NCBI GenBank assembly: GCA_020638995.1
Contig: JACKHM010000003.1
Span: 248,001-312,000 of the forward strand
Length of the DNA stretch: 64,000 nucleotides
Direction: 5' to 3'
Source of the DNA: Planctomycetaceae bacterium
GTDB taxonomy: Bacteria; Planctomycetota; Planctomycetia; Pirellulales; Pirellulaceae
Within the stretch, counting starts at the first letter, position 1. Each line of letters opens with the position of its first letter. Shown here piece by piece: positions 9,691 to 19,022 of the stretch. The position numbers and the translations under genes were made by a program. The notes beneath the pieces are model-generated. The model did not search any database and was not told the DNA's origin. It was given only the letters and a program-made list of their open reading frames with translations.

Positions 9691-9812
9691 AGTGCTCCGT
9701 TACAGCTGAGTTGTCGGGTTGTGTGCCACCGGTTCTTCTCATGCAAACCCAGTCCGCGAATCAACTTGGGAAAGGCTGGAACCCTAGCTTCTGGTTGTAA
9801 CGACGCGTTAGG
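9691..9812. repeat. Diverged dispersed repeat, copy 1
   Basis: This block lies in the 332-bp gap between the divergent DUF1571 and FG-GAP genes. It shares about two thirds of its bases with 18748-18885 over the first 60 bp, and again over the last 22 bp (ending gcgttagg), with a less alignable middle. The region carries the core g-tgccac-ggttct...tgcaaacc. Its central inverted repeat is decayed here. The rest of the gap shows no gene. Confidence 0.5.
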
Positions 9813-9883
9813 TTCGCAATCGTCCTGCATTGCACGCGAGACTTGTTGGCCAGACCAGCCCACACGAACTAGGAGTCATCAGT

Positions 9884-11104
9884 ATGAACGATTTGATCCG
9901 ACGTTGTCTCGGCGTCGTAATTATTGCCATAGCGTCAAGCATTAGTGCTGCTAGCGAAATTGACTTTCGCGAGTCGGAGCTGCCTACGAAGCTGACCGTC
10001 GGCTACGCCGTACGTCTGATTGATATGAATGATGATGAGCGATTAGATATTGTGATTGTTGACAGCAAGCGGCTGTTGTGGCTTGAAAATCCGAATTGGG
10101 ACGAGCACGTGATGCTCGACACGCCGTCACAGCAACATGACAACGTGTGTTTCGCGCCCAATGACATCGACGGTGACGGGCGACTCGACTTTGCGTTGGG
10201 AGCGGATTGGCAGTTCGGCAATACCGAATCCGGCGGGACTATCGGCTGGATTTCGCCCGGCAAGACTGTCAACGACCTATGGACTTATCACGCCATCGGC
10301 GAAGAGCCTACAACTCATCGCATGCAGTTCGCAGACATCGATGCCGATGGAAAGGACGAGTTGGTCGTGGCCCCACTCAAGGGTCGCGACACAACCGGCC
10401 CCGATTTCAACGAAAACGGAGTGCGGCTGTTATCGTACGAGGTGCCCAAAGACCCGGTAAATGGCAAGTGGGTGGCAGAAGTCATCACCGATGAATTACG
10501 AGTGATGCATAACTTTTGGCCGGTGCGGAAAGGCGGAAAAACTCGTCTGCTCACGGCAAGCTTCGAGGGAGTTAATGCCTTATCGCGCCGCGACGACGGC
10601 ACTTGGGGACGTGTGCATTTGGGTACGGGCGACCAGGAATCGTCACCAAATCGCGGAGCGAGCGAGATCAAGTCTGGTAAGCTGGGGCCGGATCACCCTT
10701 ATATTGCAACCATCGAACCCTGGCACGGCGACAAAGTGGTTGTCTATACGATGCCGGATACGGAATACGATGGCAGTGGCGAGTGGCTGTGGAAACGTCA
10801 GGTTCTCGACGACCAACTGAAGTGGGGACACGCCGTTTGGTGTGCCAATTTGGATGGAGATGACGCCGAGGAGTTGATCATCGGTGTGCGAGACGACTTG
10901 AGTGACGAGCATCGACGTGGTTTGCGAATCTACGACCCTCAGGATGACGCAGGGTCGAGTTGGAAACGCACTGTCATCGATCCTGGCAGTGTAGCGGTCG
11001 AGGACCTCGCTGCCGCCGATCTCAACGGCGACGGACGAGTCGACATCGTGGCAGTCGGTCGACAGACGCACAATGTGAAGATCTATTGGAACGAGACGAA
11101 GTGA
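9884..11104 (+). CDS. Exported FG-GAP/VCBS repeat protein
   Basis: A 406-residue secreted protein. The ATG at 9884 follows an aggag site and begins a signal peptide (CLGVVIIAIASSISAASE). The body has FG-GAP/VCBS beta-propeller blades marked by calcium-binding Asp loops: DMNDDERLDIVI, DIDGDGRLDFAL, DIDADGKDELVV, NLDGDDAEELII and DLNGDGRVDIVAV. Such proteins usually bind or present ligands outside the cytoplasm. A Tat-type Gfo/Idh gene follows 92 bp downstream on the same strand, a pairing common in planctomycete carbohydrate loci. Confidence 0.84.
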   Translation: MNDLIRRCLGVVIIAIASSISAASEIDFRESELPTKLTVGYAVRLIDMNDDERLDIVIVDSKRLLWLENPNWDEHVMLDTPSQQHDNVCFAPNDIDGDGRLDFALGADWQFGNTESGGTIGWISPGKTVNDLWTYHAIGEEPTTHRMQFADIDADGKDELVVAPLKGRDTTGPDFNENGVRLLSYEVPKDPVNGKWVAEVITDELRVMHNFWPVRKGGKTRLLTASFEGVNALSRRDDGTWGRVHLGTGDQESSPNRGASEIKSGKLGPDHPYIATIEPWHGDKVVVYTMPDTEYDGSGEWLWKRQVLDDQLKWGHAVWCANLDGDDAEELIIGVRDDLSDEHRRGLRIYDPQDDAGSSWKRTVIDPGSVAVEDLAAADLNGDGRVDIVAVGRQTHNVKIYWNETK

Positions 11105-11196
11105 GTGTCTTATTGGCGAAATGCGAAAGCGTTTACGCTGCTCCGTTGAGTTCCCACGAGTTCAGATGAAGCTTTATCCCCGATGAGATGATTGAT

Positions 11197-12501
11197 ATGT
11201 CAGACGATCGACGAGCTTTTTTGAAAGCGACCACCCTTGGCGTAGCGACGGCGACCGCGGTAAGTGCCATCACCACCAAGCGAGCCGTTGGAGCCAATCA
11301 GAAGCTCCGATTGGCGCTGATTGGATGTGGTGGTCGAGGGAGTAGTGTCGCACGTGATTTTGCCGCATTACCGGGTGTCGAGTTTGCTTATGTTTGTGAT
11401 CCCGATTCGGGGCGAGCCGCGGACGCCGTCCGAAAGTTCTCGAATCAACCGAAACCGTTAGGAGACTTTCGCATTGCGCTCGACGACAAGAGCATCGACG
11501 CAGTCATTGTCGCCACACCGGATCACTGGCACACACCAGCGTCGATACTGGCTGCGGAAGCCGGCAAACATGTGTACGTCGAAAAACCCTGTTCGCATAA
11601 CGTACGCGAAGGTCGCTTGCTGGTTGAGGCCGCACGTCGTAACAAAGCCCACATTCAACACGGTACACAAAGTCGCTCGCACGACATCGTACTGCAAGCA
11701 ATGCGATTGCTGCGGGAAGGCGCGATTGGAGAGGTGCTCGTGGCAAAGGCCTGGAACGTCCAACGTCGCGGTGAAATCGGCCATGCCGAGCCCACGGCCC
11801 CCCCGCTCGGTTTTGACTACGACGCCTGGGTTGGCCCCGCGCCGATGGTTCCATTTCAATCTAACCGACATCACTACACGTGGCATTGGTGGTACAACTT
11901 TGGAACGGGCGATATGGGTAACGATGGCGTTCACGAGTTAGACATTGCTCGGTGGGGATTGGGCGTTGATACTCATCCATCAAGGGTTGCCGCAATCGGC
12001 GGCAAGTTTGCGTTTGATGACGACCAGCAGTTTCCTGATACGCAATACGCTTGCTTCGATTATCCGGGCAACGGCGCAAAAGGCAGCCGGCGTCAGTTGG
12101 TCTTTGAGATGCGACTCTGGTCGAGATATGGATTGGAAGGCATCGATAACGGCAACGCGTTTTACGGCACTGATGGTTGGCTGTTGCTCAGTAAACGCGG
12201 CGTCCTTAAAGTGTTTGACGAGCGGAATCAGCCCAAAGTAATATCCATCGAACGACCTGTTGTCACGGGACATTTTCAAAACTTTGTCGATACGATTCGC
12301 GGTGACGACCAGTTGCGAGCGGAGATCGAAGTTGGCCATCTTTCGGCCACACTTTGCCATCTGGGGAACATCGCGGCGCGGGTAGGTAGGGGCTTCGAGT
12401 TTGACCCGGCGAGTGAGCGGGTTGTCTCAGATGACGAAGCAAGCTTGCTGCTGGGGAGGCAATACCGCGAGGGACATTGGGCGGTGCCGAAGCACGCCTA
12501 A
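11197..12501 (+). CDS. Tat-exported Gfo/Idh/MocA family oxidoreductase
   Basis: A 434-residue NAD(P)-dependent sugar oxidoreductase. The N-terminus has a twin-arginine motif (DDRRAFLK) and a hydrophobic stretch, so it is probably exported folded with its cofactor. The Rossmann motif is LALIGCGGRG, and the family EKP motif is present in VYVEKPCSHN. The C-terminal domain contains GTGDMGNDGVHELDIARW, typical of the planctomycete exported subfamily. The ATG at 11197 was preferred to one 9 bp upstream because of spacing from a gatgag site. The substrate is unknown. Confidence 0.87.
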   Translation: MSDDRRAFLKATTLGVATATAVSAITTKRAVGANQKLRLALIGCGGRGSSVARDFAALPGVEFAYVCDPDSGRAADAVRKFSNQPKPLGDFRIALDDKSIDAVIVATPDHWHTPASILAAEAGKHVYVEKPCSHNVREGRLLVEAARRNKAHIQHGTQSRSHDIVLQAMRLLREGAIGEVLVAKAWNVQRRGEIGHAEPTAPPLGFDYDAWVGPAPMVPFQSNRHHYTWHWWYNFGTGDMGNDGVHELDIARWGLGVDTHPSRVAAIGGKFAFDDDQQFPDTQYACFDYPGNGAKGSRRQLVFEMRLWSRYGLEGIDNGNAFYGTDGWLLLSKRGVLKVFDERNQPKVISIERPVVTGHFQNFVDTIRGDDQLRAEIEVGHLSATLCHLGNIAARVGRGFEFDPASERVVSDDEASLLLGRQYREGHWAVPKHA

Positions 12502-12558
12502 GGTCGGATTTTCGACCGTATCGGCGCTAGTGGAGAGTTCAAAGAGCGGACGTCTGCC

Positions 12559-14157
12559 ATGATCAAGAACCTCGGTCCCTATCGAATTATCCGTGTGCTG
12601 GGACGCGGCGGTATGGGCACGGTTTACGAAGGCGTTGACGACAAAACAGGGCAGCGAGTGGCTGTAAAAGCCCTGCCTCTTCATCTGGCGGAGGATGGCA
12701 ACTTTCGTGATCGTTTCATCGGCGAGATTGAGACGCTAAAACAACTGAAGCATCCAAATATCGTCGAGTTGTTTGGTGACGGCGAACAGGAAGGGCTGCT
12801 TTTTTACTCGATGGAATTGGTCGAGGGGCAAACGCTTCAGGACGAGTTGCAGGCAAAGCACAAGTTCGAGTGGCCGGAGGTGCTGCGAATTTCGATCGAC
12901 GTGTGCAAAGCCTTGAAGCATGCGCATGATCACGGAATCATTCATCGCGATCTTAAACCCGCGAATCTGCTTAGAACAAAGAGCGGCAGTATCAAGTTGA
13001 CCGACTTTGGCATTGCGAAGCTGTTCGGAGCAACTCATCTCACAGCAGATGGCAGTGTCGTGGGCACAGCCGACTACATGGCACCCGAGCAGGCAGAGGG
13101 GCGACCGGTTAACAATCGCACGGATCTGTTTAGCCTGGGCGCCGTGATGTTTACTCTGTTGACTCGTCGCCCTCCGTTTTCGGGCGGCTCGATTCCGGAA
13201 GTCTTGCACCGCTTGCGATATGAGGCTGCGCCGCCCGTTCGACGCTATTCTCCGTCCGTGCCGATTGAACTTGAAGAGATCATCGATCAACTGCTTCAAA
13301 AAGACGCGAGCGAGCGAATTCCGACTGCACTTGTCTTAGCAAATCAACTACAGGCGATGGAACATGGGCTTTCGGCGAAGACGGTGGCCGAGCACCCCAC
13401 CATCATGACATCGCCTCCGATGGTTTCTCCCAACGATCAGAAAACTCGTGAATCGAGTCCGGAACGTCCGCCGGCAACGGAGCTCTCTCCGACGTCCGTC
13501 GAACCGCCCAGCGGTGACTTGTTGCCGGAAGCGTATTCATGGAACGACGCGACGGTCGTAACCTCGGGCCCTGAGTCTGAACAAGATTTTGGTCCGCCTG
13601 CGAATTGCGAGACCGTTGCCGAGCCAAAGTCGAGTCGGAATCGATTCACGACCTTGGACGAACAGCGACGGCAGCAAGAACACTCAGCCGCGCAGCCTGT
13701 CGATTTACTTAAGATCGGTGGACTGGTGTTGGGACTCGTGGCGTTAGTTGGATTTGTCGTTTGGTGCCTCTCGCCGCCGACCGCGGACGAGTTGTACACG
13801 CAAATCGCCACGATTGCAAAAGAAGGCAATTTGCACGATGCGAAGCCTAAGATCGAGAAGTTCCTGGCGTCACACGCCAACGATGCTCGGTGTGCCGAAG
13901 TCGAAGACTGGTTGCTCGATCTACAATGCCAATTCCTGTTTAGTCGACTGCGGACGCGTTCGAAACGCGAAACATTGTCCGATGTCCAGCAAGCCTATCT
14001 CGAAGCAATGATGCTTGCCGAAGCTAAACCTCAGGAGGCAGTCGAGCAACTCGAAATGCTGGTATCAAACTATCGCGATGCGTCGGACGAAGCTGATCCT
14101 ATCACGTGCGTACTGGCCGCGAAACATCAGCTCAAACGACTGAAGACCGCTGAGTAA
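12559..14157 (+). CDS. Membrane-anchored serine/threonine protein kinase
   Basis: A 532-residue PknB-type kinase. Residues 8-270 form the kinase domain: GRGGMGTVYEG at 15-25, VAVK with catalytic Lys37, HRDLKPAN with catalytic Asp131, DFGIAK at 149-154, and an APEQ activation-segment motif. A proline- and serine-rich linker (about 280-380) leads to one transmembrane helix (LGLVALVGFVVWCL, around 390-407). A C-terminal alpha-helical domain follows, with TPR-like spacing, possibly outside the membrane or a sensor. It stands alone; the target is unknown. Confidence 0.92.
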   Translation: MIKNLGPYRIIRVLGRGGMGTVYEGVDDKTGQRVAVKALPLHLAEDGNFRDRFIGEIETLKQLKHPNIVELFGDGEQEGLLFYSMELVEGQTLQDELQAKHKFEWPEVLRISIDVCKALKHAHDHGIIHRDLKPANLLRTKSGSIKLTDFGIAKLFGATHLTADGSVVGTADYMAPEQAEGRPVNNRTDLFSLGAVMFTLLTRRPPFSGGSIPEVLHRLRYEAAPPVRRYSPSVPIELEEIIDQLLQKDASERIPTALVLANQLQAMEHGLSAKTVAEHPTIMTSPPMVSPNDQKTRESSPERPPATELSPTSVEPPSGDLLPEAYSWNDATVVTSGPESEQDFGPPANCETVAEPKSSRNRFTTLDEQRRQQEHSAAQPVDLLKIGGLVLGLVALVGFVVWCLSPPTADELYTQIATIAKEGNLHDAKPKIEKFLASHANDARCAEVEDWLLDLQCQFLFSRLRTRSKRETLSDVQQAYLEAMMLAEAKPQEAVEQLEMLVSNYRDASDEADPITCVLAAKHQLKRLKTAE

Positions 14158-14291
14158 AGTCATCAGAAGTTCGGAGTCGTCGGCAGGAACTTTTCATCGC
14201 ACGTTGCTCGTTATCCGAGGGTAGACGCACCGCAAATGCGAACATCGCCAATGCGACATGACGATAGAATCGCGAGTTAAATGCAGCGGGC

Positions 14292-15407
14292 CTACCCTGC
14301 CCGCCGCTCACGCTGAATCACGCCAATTGGTCGTTGCTCCAATGCGGCGGGCGGTGTGGTTTTAGCGCGGCTGGCCACCCGCAGTCGCTGAGGGAATCGC
14401 GATGCGAGGTCTTCTGCCTCGCGAATTCGGTCGAGAATCTTTTCCGCCACGCTCAAACAGTATCGCCCTTGCTCACCACATACGCGCGGTCGACGCCCTG
14501 TGCGTATGCAGTTCAGAAAATCTGCTTGCTCGTCATGAATGGCATTACGTTTTTCTACCGCCAAGTCCGTGACCGGCAGCATGTCGGTAAATAGATTATG
14601 TTTGACGCGTTCCCGCTCTTCCACGGACATTGACTGCACATCAATCTCGCCGCGCAACACTTGTTTGCTGGGGCGAACTACGCGAGCACTAAAGTCACCA
14701 AAATCAACGCTTCCGTAAACGCGATCCGTCACAATCTGCATCGTTCGCTGTGAATAGAAGCTGGTGCGAGACGTATTCAAATTGGCGATACAACCGTTAG
14801 CGAACCGCAGATGCGCGTGCGCCATGTCCTCGTGCGGGCCGAACACGGTAGAGCCGATCGCATCAATCTCGACAACTTCGCTGCGAACCGTCGAGAGGAC
14901 AAGATCGAGGTCGTGGATCATCAAGTCGAGTACGACTCCAATATCAGTGGAGCGAAATGTGTACCCGCTCATTCGCACCGCTTCGATGTACCGAGGCCGC
15001 CGCACTCGAGCCGCAACCGCGCGCCACGCGGGATTGAAACGCTCGACGTGTCCAATCTGTAACACTAAGCCGTTAGCTTTCGCAAGACCGACCAGTTCAT
15101 CGGCCTGCTCGACTGTCGAGCTGATCGGCTTCTCGATGAACAGATGGATGCCCTGCCGTAACAGCGCCGTACCGACGGCGTGATGGTATTCAGTCGTTGT
15201 GGCAACGATCGCCCCATCGACGCCCGCAGGTAGATCTTCTTGATGTTCAAAAACGGGAACATCATATTCCGCGGCGATGCGAGCGCGAGCTTCCGGGAGC
15301 GGATCTACTACGCCCACCAACTCGACATCATCGAGCGGCTTGAGCAGTCGCGTATGAATGCGACCTAGATGTCCTGCACCAACAACTGCAATTCGTAAAG
15401 GTCTCAC
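14292..15407 (-). CDS. Gfo/Idh/MocA oxidoreductase in the lipid A operon (GnnA-like candidate)
   Basis: A 371-residue cytoplasmic NAD(P)-dependent sugar oxidoreductase with Rossmann motif VVGAGHLGRIH, the EKPISS motif, QIGHVERFNPAW and MIHDLDLVL. It has no signal peptide, unlike the Gfo/Idh protein at 11197. Its GTG start overlaps the lpxA stop (GTGA, 4 bp), so it is translationally coupled to lpxA. In Acidithiobacillus, GnnA of this family oxidises UDP-GlcNAc next to lpxA to make a 3-amino sugar for lipid A. That function is an inference here, because no GnnB aminotransferase is nearby. Confidence 0.8.
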   Translation of the reverse strand: MRPLRIAVVGAGHLGRIHTRLLKPLDDVELVGVVDPLPEARARIAAEYDVPVFEHQEDLPAGVDGAIVATTTEYHHAVGTALLRQGIHLFIEKPISSTVEQADELVGLAKANGLVLQIGHVERFNPAWRAVAARVRRPRYIEAVRMSGYTFRSTDIGVVLDLMIHDLDLVLSTVRSEVVEIDAIGSTVFGPHEDMAHAHLRFANGCIANLNTSRTSFYSQRTMQIVTDRVYGSVDFGDFSARVVRPSKQVLRGEIDVQSMSVEERERVKHNLFTDMLPVTDLAVEKRNAIHDEQADFLNCIRTGRRPRVCGEQGRYCLSVAEKILDRIREAEDLASRFPQRLRVASRAKTTPPAALEQRPIGVIQRERRAG

Positions 15408-16216
15408 GCGGCTCTCCTTCGTTCGCGGCCTCGTCCGTGCCGACCTTCGTGTTGATGCTCGATGAATCCCAAGAGATGATTTACCGCCGGTACAAGATGG
15501 CCGTTGCCACGCAAGATTTCACGAGCGTGGTCGATGCCAACTTTAGAACGGTAAATCAGTTTGTAAGCTTCGGAGAGGGCGCGAATCGTATCGCTGGGAA
15601 AGTCGTTTCGCTTGAGCGCGACAATGTTGACGCAACGCGGACGCGTGGGCTGTCCCTCAACCAACATAAAGGGTGGCACGTCGTGCAATACACGACTCAA
15701 TCCACCCACAAAGCTGAAGCTGCCAATGGTCGTGAAATGGTGGACCGCGGTACCGCCAGACAATGTCGCGTCGTCGTGAATGTGAACATGGCCACCTAAC
15801 AATGTTGCGTTGGCGATAATAATGCGATCCGCCAGTCGGCAATCATGGGCCACGTGGCAACCCGCCATAAGGTAGCAGTAGTCACCAATCGAAGTCACGC
15901 CGTCTTCTTTCGTCGTGGCGCGATTGACGGTGACCGATTCGCGAATGATGTTGTGGTCGCCGATCTGGACCGAGGTCTCTTCGCCGCGGTATGAAATGTC
16001 CTGAGGCGGCGCTCCGATGACCGTGCCGGGGAAGATGTGATTGTGTTCACCAACCGTCGTGCGGCCCATCAAGGTGACGTTGTTCTCAAGTCGCGTGCCG
16101 CGCCCGATGCGAACGTCCGGACCAACGACGCAAAATGGACCGATCTCAACGTCGTGATCGATCTCTGCGCGTGGGTCAACAACCGCTGTGGAAGCGACTG
16201 CCATAGCGAGGTCCAT
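15404..16216 (-). CDS. lpxA: UDP-N-acetylglucosamine acyltransferase
   Basis: LpxA adds the first 3-hydroxyacyl chain to UDP-GlcNAc (or its 3-amino analogue) in lipid A synthesis. The 270-residue product is a left-handed beta-helix of hexapeptide repeats (for example AEIDHDVEIGPFCVVGPDV). The catalytic His lies in GGTAVHHF, and the C-terminal VNIVALKRNDFP is conserved. The start at 16216 (MDLAMAVAS) was chosen because it fits family length, avoids overlapping the lpxC end, and follows an agag site. The long upstream extension is probably not translated. Confidence 0.93.
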   Translation of the reverse strand: MDLAMAVASTAVVDPRAEIDHDVEIGPFCVVGPDVRIGRGTRLENNVTLMGRTTVGEHNHIFPGTVIGAPPQDISYRGEETSVQIGDHNIIRESVTVNRATTKEDGVTSIGDYCYLMAGCHVAHDCRLADRIIIANATLLGGHVHIHDDATLSGGTAVHHFTTIGSFSFVGGLSRVLHDVPPFMLVEGQPTRPRCVNIVALKRNDFPSDTIRALSEAYKLIYRSKVGIDHAREILRGNGHLVPAVNHLLGFIEHQHEGRHGRGRERRRAA

Positions 16217-16250
16217 CTCTAGTACTATCAGTCGCGGCGCAACTTCCGTG

Positions 16251-17126
16251 TTACGCCGTCCGTCGTTGCTCGCCGATGATTTCTCCTTCGGCAAGCAACG
16301 CGCGAATTAGTTCCGCGTTCAGCCGATGGCCGCTTCGGTGAGCCATCACTTGTCCGACGATTTCGCATCCGGAGAGGGCAAAGTCGCCGATCAAGTCAAG
16401 CGTCTTATGTCGAACGCATTCGTCTTCGAATCGCAGTTCGTTGTCAATCGGGCCTTCGTCGCCGAATACTACTAAGTCTTTGGTCGTCACACGCGTGCCT
16501 AGTCCGCGACTCCGTAGCCATTCGGCTTCCGATTCGAGCAGGAATGTTCTCGCGGAAGCAAGCTCCCGACGAAAACTTTCAGGATTGACTTTCAGCTCGA
16601 TCGTTTGACGCCCGATCGCATTATCGGAGCCGTAATCCAATCGATACTTAACTTTCAATCCACCTTTCGGTCGCGGTCGAATCTCCACCCACGTTTCATC
16701 ATCACCGACTCGAGTGACTTCGGTCACGACGAGTCGCTGGCGAGTAGCGTCCTGTTCCACGATCCCGGCTTCCGACAACGCGTCGACAAATGCCTGACTT
16801 GAACCATCACAGCCGGGCATCTCCGGCTGATCGACCCAAATCTCGCAATTGTCGACCTCCAACCCTGCACATGCAGCCAAGACATGTTCGACCATTTCGA
16901 CCGAAACGCCGTTTGAAACCAGCGTCGTCCGAAGGGGGGTCTCGATGCGATTCGCGACTAGCGCCGCAATCCGTGGTCGAGACGCGATGTCTTGCCTCAC
17001 AAAGACGAGGCCCGTCCCTGCGTCGGCAGGGCGGAACTCGACTTGTATATCCTTGCCACTCCAATAGCCAAAGCCGGTCACCGTGGCCGGCTTGGCAATC
17101 GTATGTTGCGATCGAAGGGGAAGCAT
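16251..17126 (-). CDS. lpxC: UDP-3-O-acyl-N-acetylglucosamine deacetylase
   Basis: LpxC is the zinc deacetylase that commits UDP-acyl-GlcNAc to lipid A. The 291 residues match the single-domain family. Zinc ligands are visible in VEMVEHVLAACAGL (first His) and ECVRHKTLDLIGD (second His and Asp). SRTFLLE-like ASARTFLLESEAE and HRSGHRLN near the end supply the catalytic-loop His. The ATG at 17126 places the SQHTIA segment at the family position; a GTG at 17165 is the alternative. It lies between ompH and lpxA in one operon. No FabZ fusion is seen. Confidence 0.93.
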   Translation of the reverse strand: MLPLRSQHTIAKPATVTGFGYWSGKDIQVEFRPADAGTGLVFVRQDIASRPRIAALVANRIETPLRTTLVSNGVSVEMVEHVLAACAGLEVDNCEIWVDQPEMPGCDGSSQAFVDALSEAGIVEQDATRQRLVVTEVTRVGDDETWVEIRPRPKGGLKVKYRLDYGSDNAIGRQTIELKVNPESFRRELASARTFLLESEAEWLRSRGLGTRVTTKDLVVFGDEGPIDNELRFEDECVRHKTLDLIGDFALSGCEIVGQVMAHRSGHRLNAELIRALLAEGEIIGEQRRTA

Positions 17127-17182
17127 GCTCAGTAGTTGATCATCAAGATGTAGGGATCGTCGCACTCAACAAAAGTAAATCG

Positions 17183-17836
17183 CTACCTTCGCGGCGGTAC
17201 ATACGGCTGACGACTGTTGCCATTCGAAATGGGGTTTGGCGTTGTCGGGGTGCCGCGATTCATTTGATCAAGGATGTGTCCCGTAATATTCAAATCACGC
17301 TGGTAGACCACAAACCGGTTGATTCCGTTGAGCACCGATTCCGGTTGTGACTGATCCATTTCTTCACCGTTGAACCTTAGCACCAGATCAATACCATAGG
17401 TTGTTGCGAACTTGTTAATGTGGTCTTCCAATTCGCGATACGCGTTGAAGTAGATCTTCGCCTCTTCTTCAACACGTTCCTTTTGCTTACGAGCCATATC
17501 CAAGCGGAGCTTCGTCTGATCGCCGGCAAGTTTCTCTTCGAGAATCTTATAGTCGGTCGTACCTTTCCCCATCTTTTGCAGGTTCTGTACATCTGCCTGC
17601 ATCGCTTCTTGCTTGGCAAGGACCTCTTGCTTGAACCGCTCGTCGTCGTTCTTGATGTCGTCCATCGCCTGCTTGAAGCGAGTCGCATTTTTGAAGATGT
17701 ACCCAACATCAACGACGGCGACATTCGTGCCGCGGGGAGCCGTCTGCCCTTGAGCGTTGGCTTCGTTGTGAAACAAGCTACCGGGGCCAATCAACATGGC
17801 TGCCACTGTCGTGGCGAAGAGAAGAGAAATTCTCAC
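17183..17836 (-). CDS. OmpH/Skp family periplasmic chaperone
   Basis: A 217-residue exported coiled-coil protein of the Skp/OmpH family, which carries outer membrane proteins through the periplasm. The GTG at 17836 follows an aaggag site by 8 bases and starts a signal peptide (ISLLFATTVAAMLIG). After VAVVDVGYIFKNATRF, typical of the family, comes a long charged coiled coil (about residues 50-140). The C-terminal tail is rich in Asn and Pro. It is the first gene of the ompH-lpxC-lpxA-Gfo/Idh operon, supporting an outer membrane of Gram-negative type. Confidence 0.88.
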   Translation of the reverse strand: MRISLLFATTVAAMLIGPGSLFHNEANAQGQTAPRGTNVAVVDVGYIFKNATRFKQAMDDIKNDDERFKQEVLAKQEAMQADVQNLQKMGKGTTDYKILEEKLAGDQTKLRLDMARKQKERVEEEAKIYFNAYRELEDHINKFATTYGIDLVLRFNGEEMDQSQPESVLNGINRFVVYQRDLNITGHILDQMNRGTPTTPNPISNGNSRQPYVPPRR

Positions 17837-18120
17837 GTTCAGCACTCCTTGCTGTAAACGAAATCATCCGTGAACCACGAGCCTCATCCGACGAGACTCC
17901 CCCAAATCTGGAAGTGGGGCGGTATTGTGCCGAGAAAGAGTGGACGCGTAAAGGCCAGAAATTCCCACGAAGGTAGGCAGTCCTGAAGACAAATTGTCGC
18001 AGATCAATGTAGCCATGCGCCCGATAGCTCCCCCCGGTAACCGTCTTCTACGGCAATTCGAAGAAAGTGGTTCGCGCCCGTTTGACAATCCTGGTTCTCT
18101 CGAATAGCGTTGCGTTAACT

Positions 18121-18705
18121 ATGTGCTCGCGTAACCATCGATTCGCCGCCGGATACATCTGCCGATTCGCCAGCTGGTTGGCGCTCGCCGGCGTGCTTGC
18201 GTCGTCGCTGGGAATTGCCGTGGTGCCGCATCAGAAAAAGAAGTCATCTCTGGCGTATCCTTGTCAGGGTGGAAGTTGCGGTTGCAGTTCCGCGGCGCAG
18301 TGCTGGCAAAATTGCTGTTGCACAACACCTGCCGAGCGGCTCGCCTGGGCCGGTGATAACGATGTGGCCCCACCCCCCGTGCTGACAGAATTGCTAGCGA
18401 ACACGAAGCTGGTTTCAGATTCCAAGAGCTGTTGCAGCCATCTTGTCGGCGAGGGCCACAACGCGGAGCACTGTGTCGAACAGTCAGCTCGCGAGTTACC
18501 GAGCCGATTCATTCTCCTCAGCGACCTCAACCGCTGCCGCGGGATGTCTACGTACATCGCGGTCTTCGGCGGAGCGATCTGCGAGCCGCTGCCTGACGGT
18601 CCTACGTTTGATGCGACTTTCATTGGTTGGCTGCGTCCACTCAATGAATCATTGGACACTCCTCTCCCTTCGCCGCCAACGCCGCCACCGCGTCTGGCCA
18701 CATAG
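18121..18705 (+). CDS. Cysteine-rich exported protein, unknown function
   Basis: A 194-residue protein. The ATG at 18121 starts a signal or anchor segment (FASWLALAGVLASSLGIAVV). A cysteine cluster follows directly after it: seven Cys within about 20 residues, ending in NCCC, then SKSCCSH and single Cys further on. The C-terminus is proline-rich (PLPSPPTPPP). Clustered CC/CCC suggests metal binding or disulfides. It precedes two DUF1559 pseudopilins and a DUF4198 protein. No clear ribosome-binding site is seen, so the start is uncertain; no family is recognised. Confidence 0.65.
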   Translation: MCSRNHRFAAGYICRFASWLALAGVLASSLGIAVVPHQKKKSSLAYPCQGGSCGCSSAAQCWQNCCCTTPAERLAWAGDNDVAPPPVLTELLANTKLVSDSKSCCSHLVGEGHNAEHCVEQSARELPSRFILLSDLNRCRGMSTYIAVFGGAICEPLPDGPTFDATFIGWLRPLNESLDTPLPSPPTPPPRLAT

Positions 18706-18747
18706 CGACTGCCTCCGCGCGTGTCGCGCAAACTAACCTTCGACGCT

Positions 18748-18885
18748 GGTGCTTTGACACAGCTTGGTTGCCGGATTGTTTGCCATTGGCTCTGCCAGTG
18801 CAAACCAACTTGGCATTTCAGCTTGGGGAGCACTGACCGGAGCCAGTAGCACCCGAACTCTTGGCTGTAGCAATGCGTTAGGGAA
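18748..18885. repeat. Diverged dispersed repeat, copy 2
   Basis: This copy lies in the 317-bp gap between the Cys-rich gene and the first DUF1559 gene. It pairs with 9691-9812: both have the framework gtgct..cagct..gttg..gg.ttgt.tgcca..gg.tct...tgcaaacc and end in gcgttagg. In this copy an inverted repeat remains (cattggc-tct-gccagtg, one wobble pair). From memory, similar gccactggc-n-gccagtg palindromes are frequent in planctomycete genomes. The remainder of the gap holds no gene. Confidence 0.5.
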
Positions 18886-19022
18886 CCTTTGTGCGGATTC
18901 CGGAAGCCTCGCGTCTCCGCTTCGTCACACCCACTTGCCGCTTCTAACTAAGCATGGGCGATCAAACGACGTCCCTATGCGGCTGAAGCGGTCCCGCCTT
19001 AGTTCACTGAAGGAGAGCCACC

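Noticed and set aside
14286..14304. 6-bp GC stem at the end of the Gfo/Idh gene
   Set aside because: The stem includes the stop codon, is short, and lacks a T-tract, so a terminator call is too weak.
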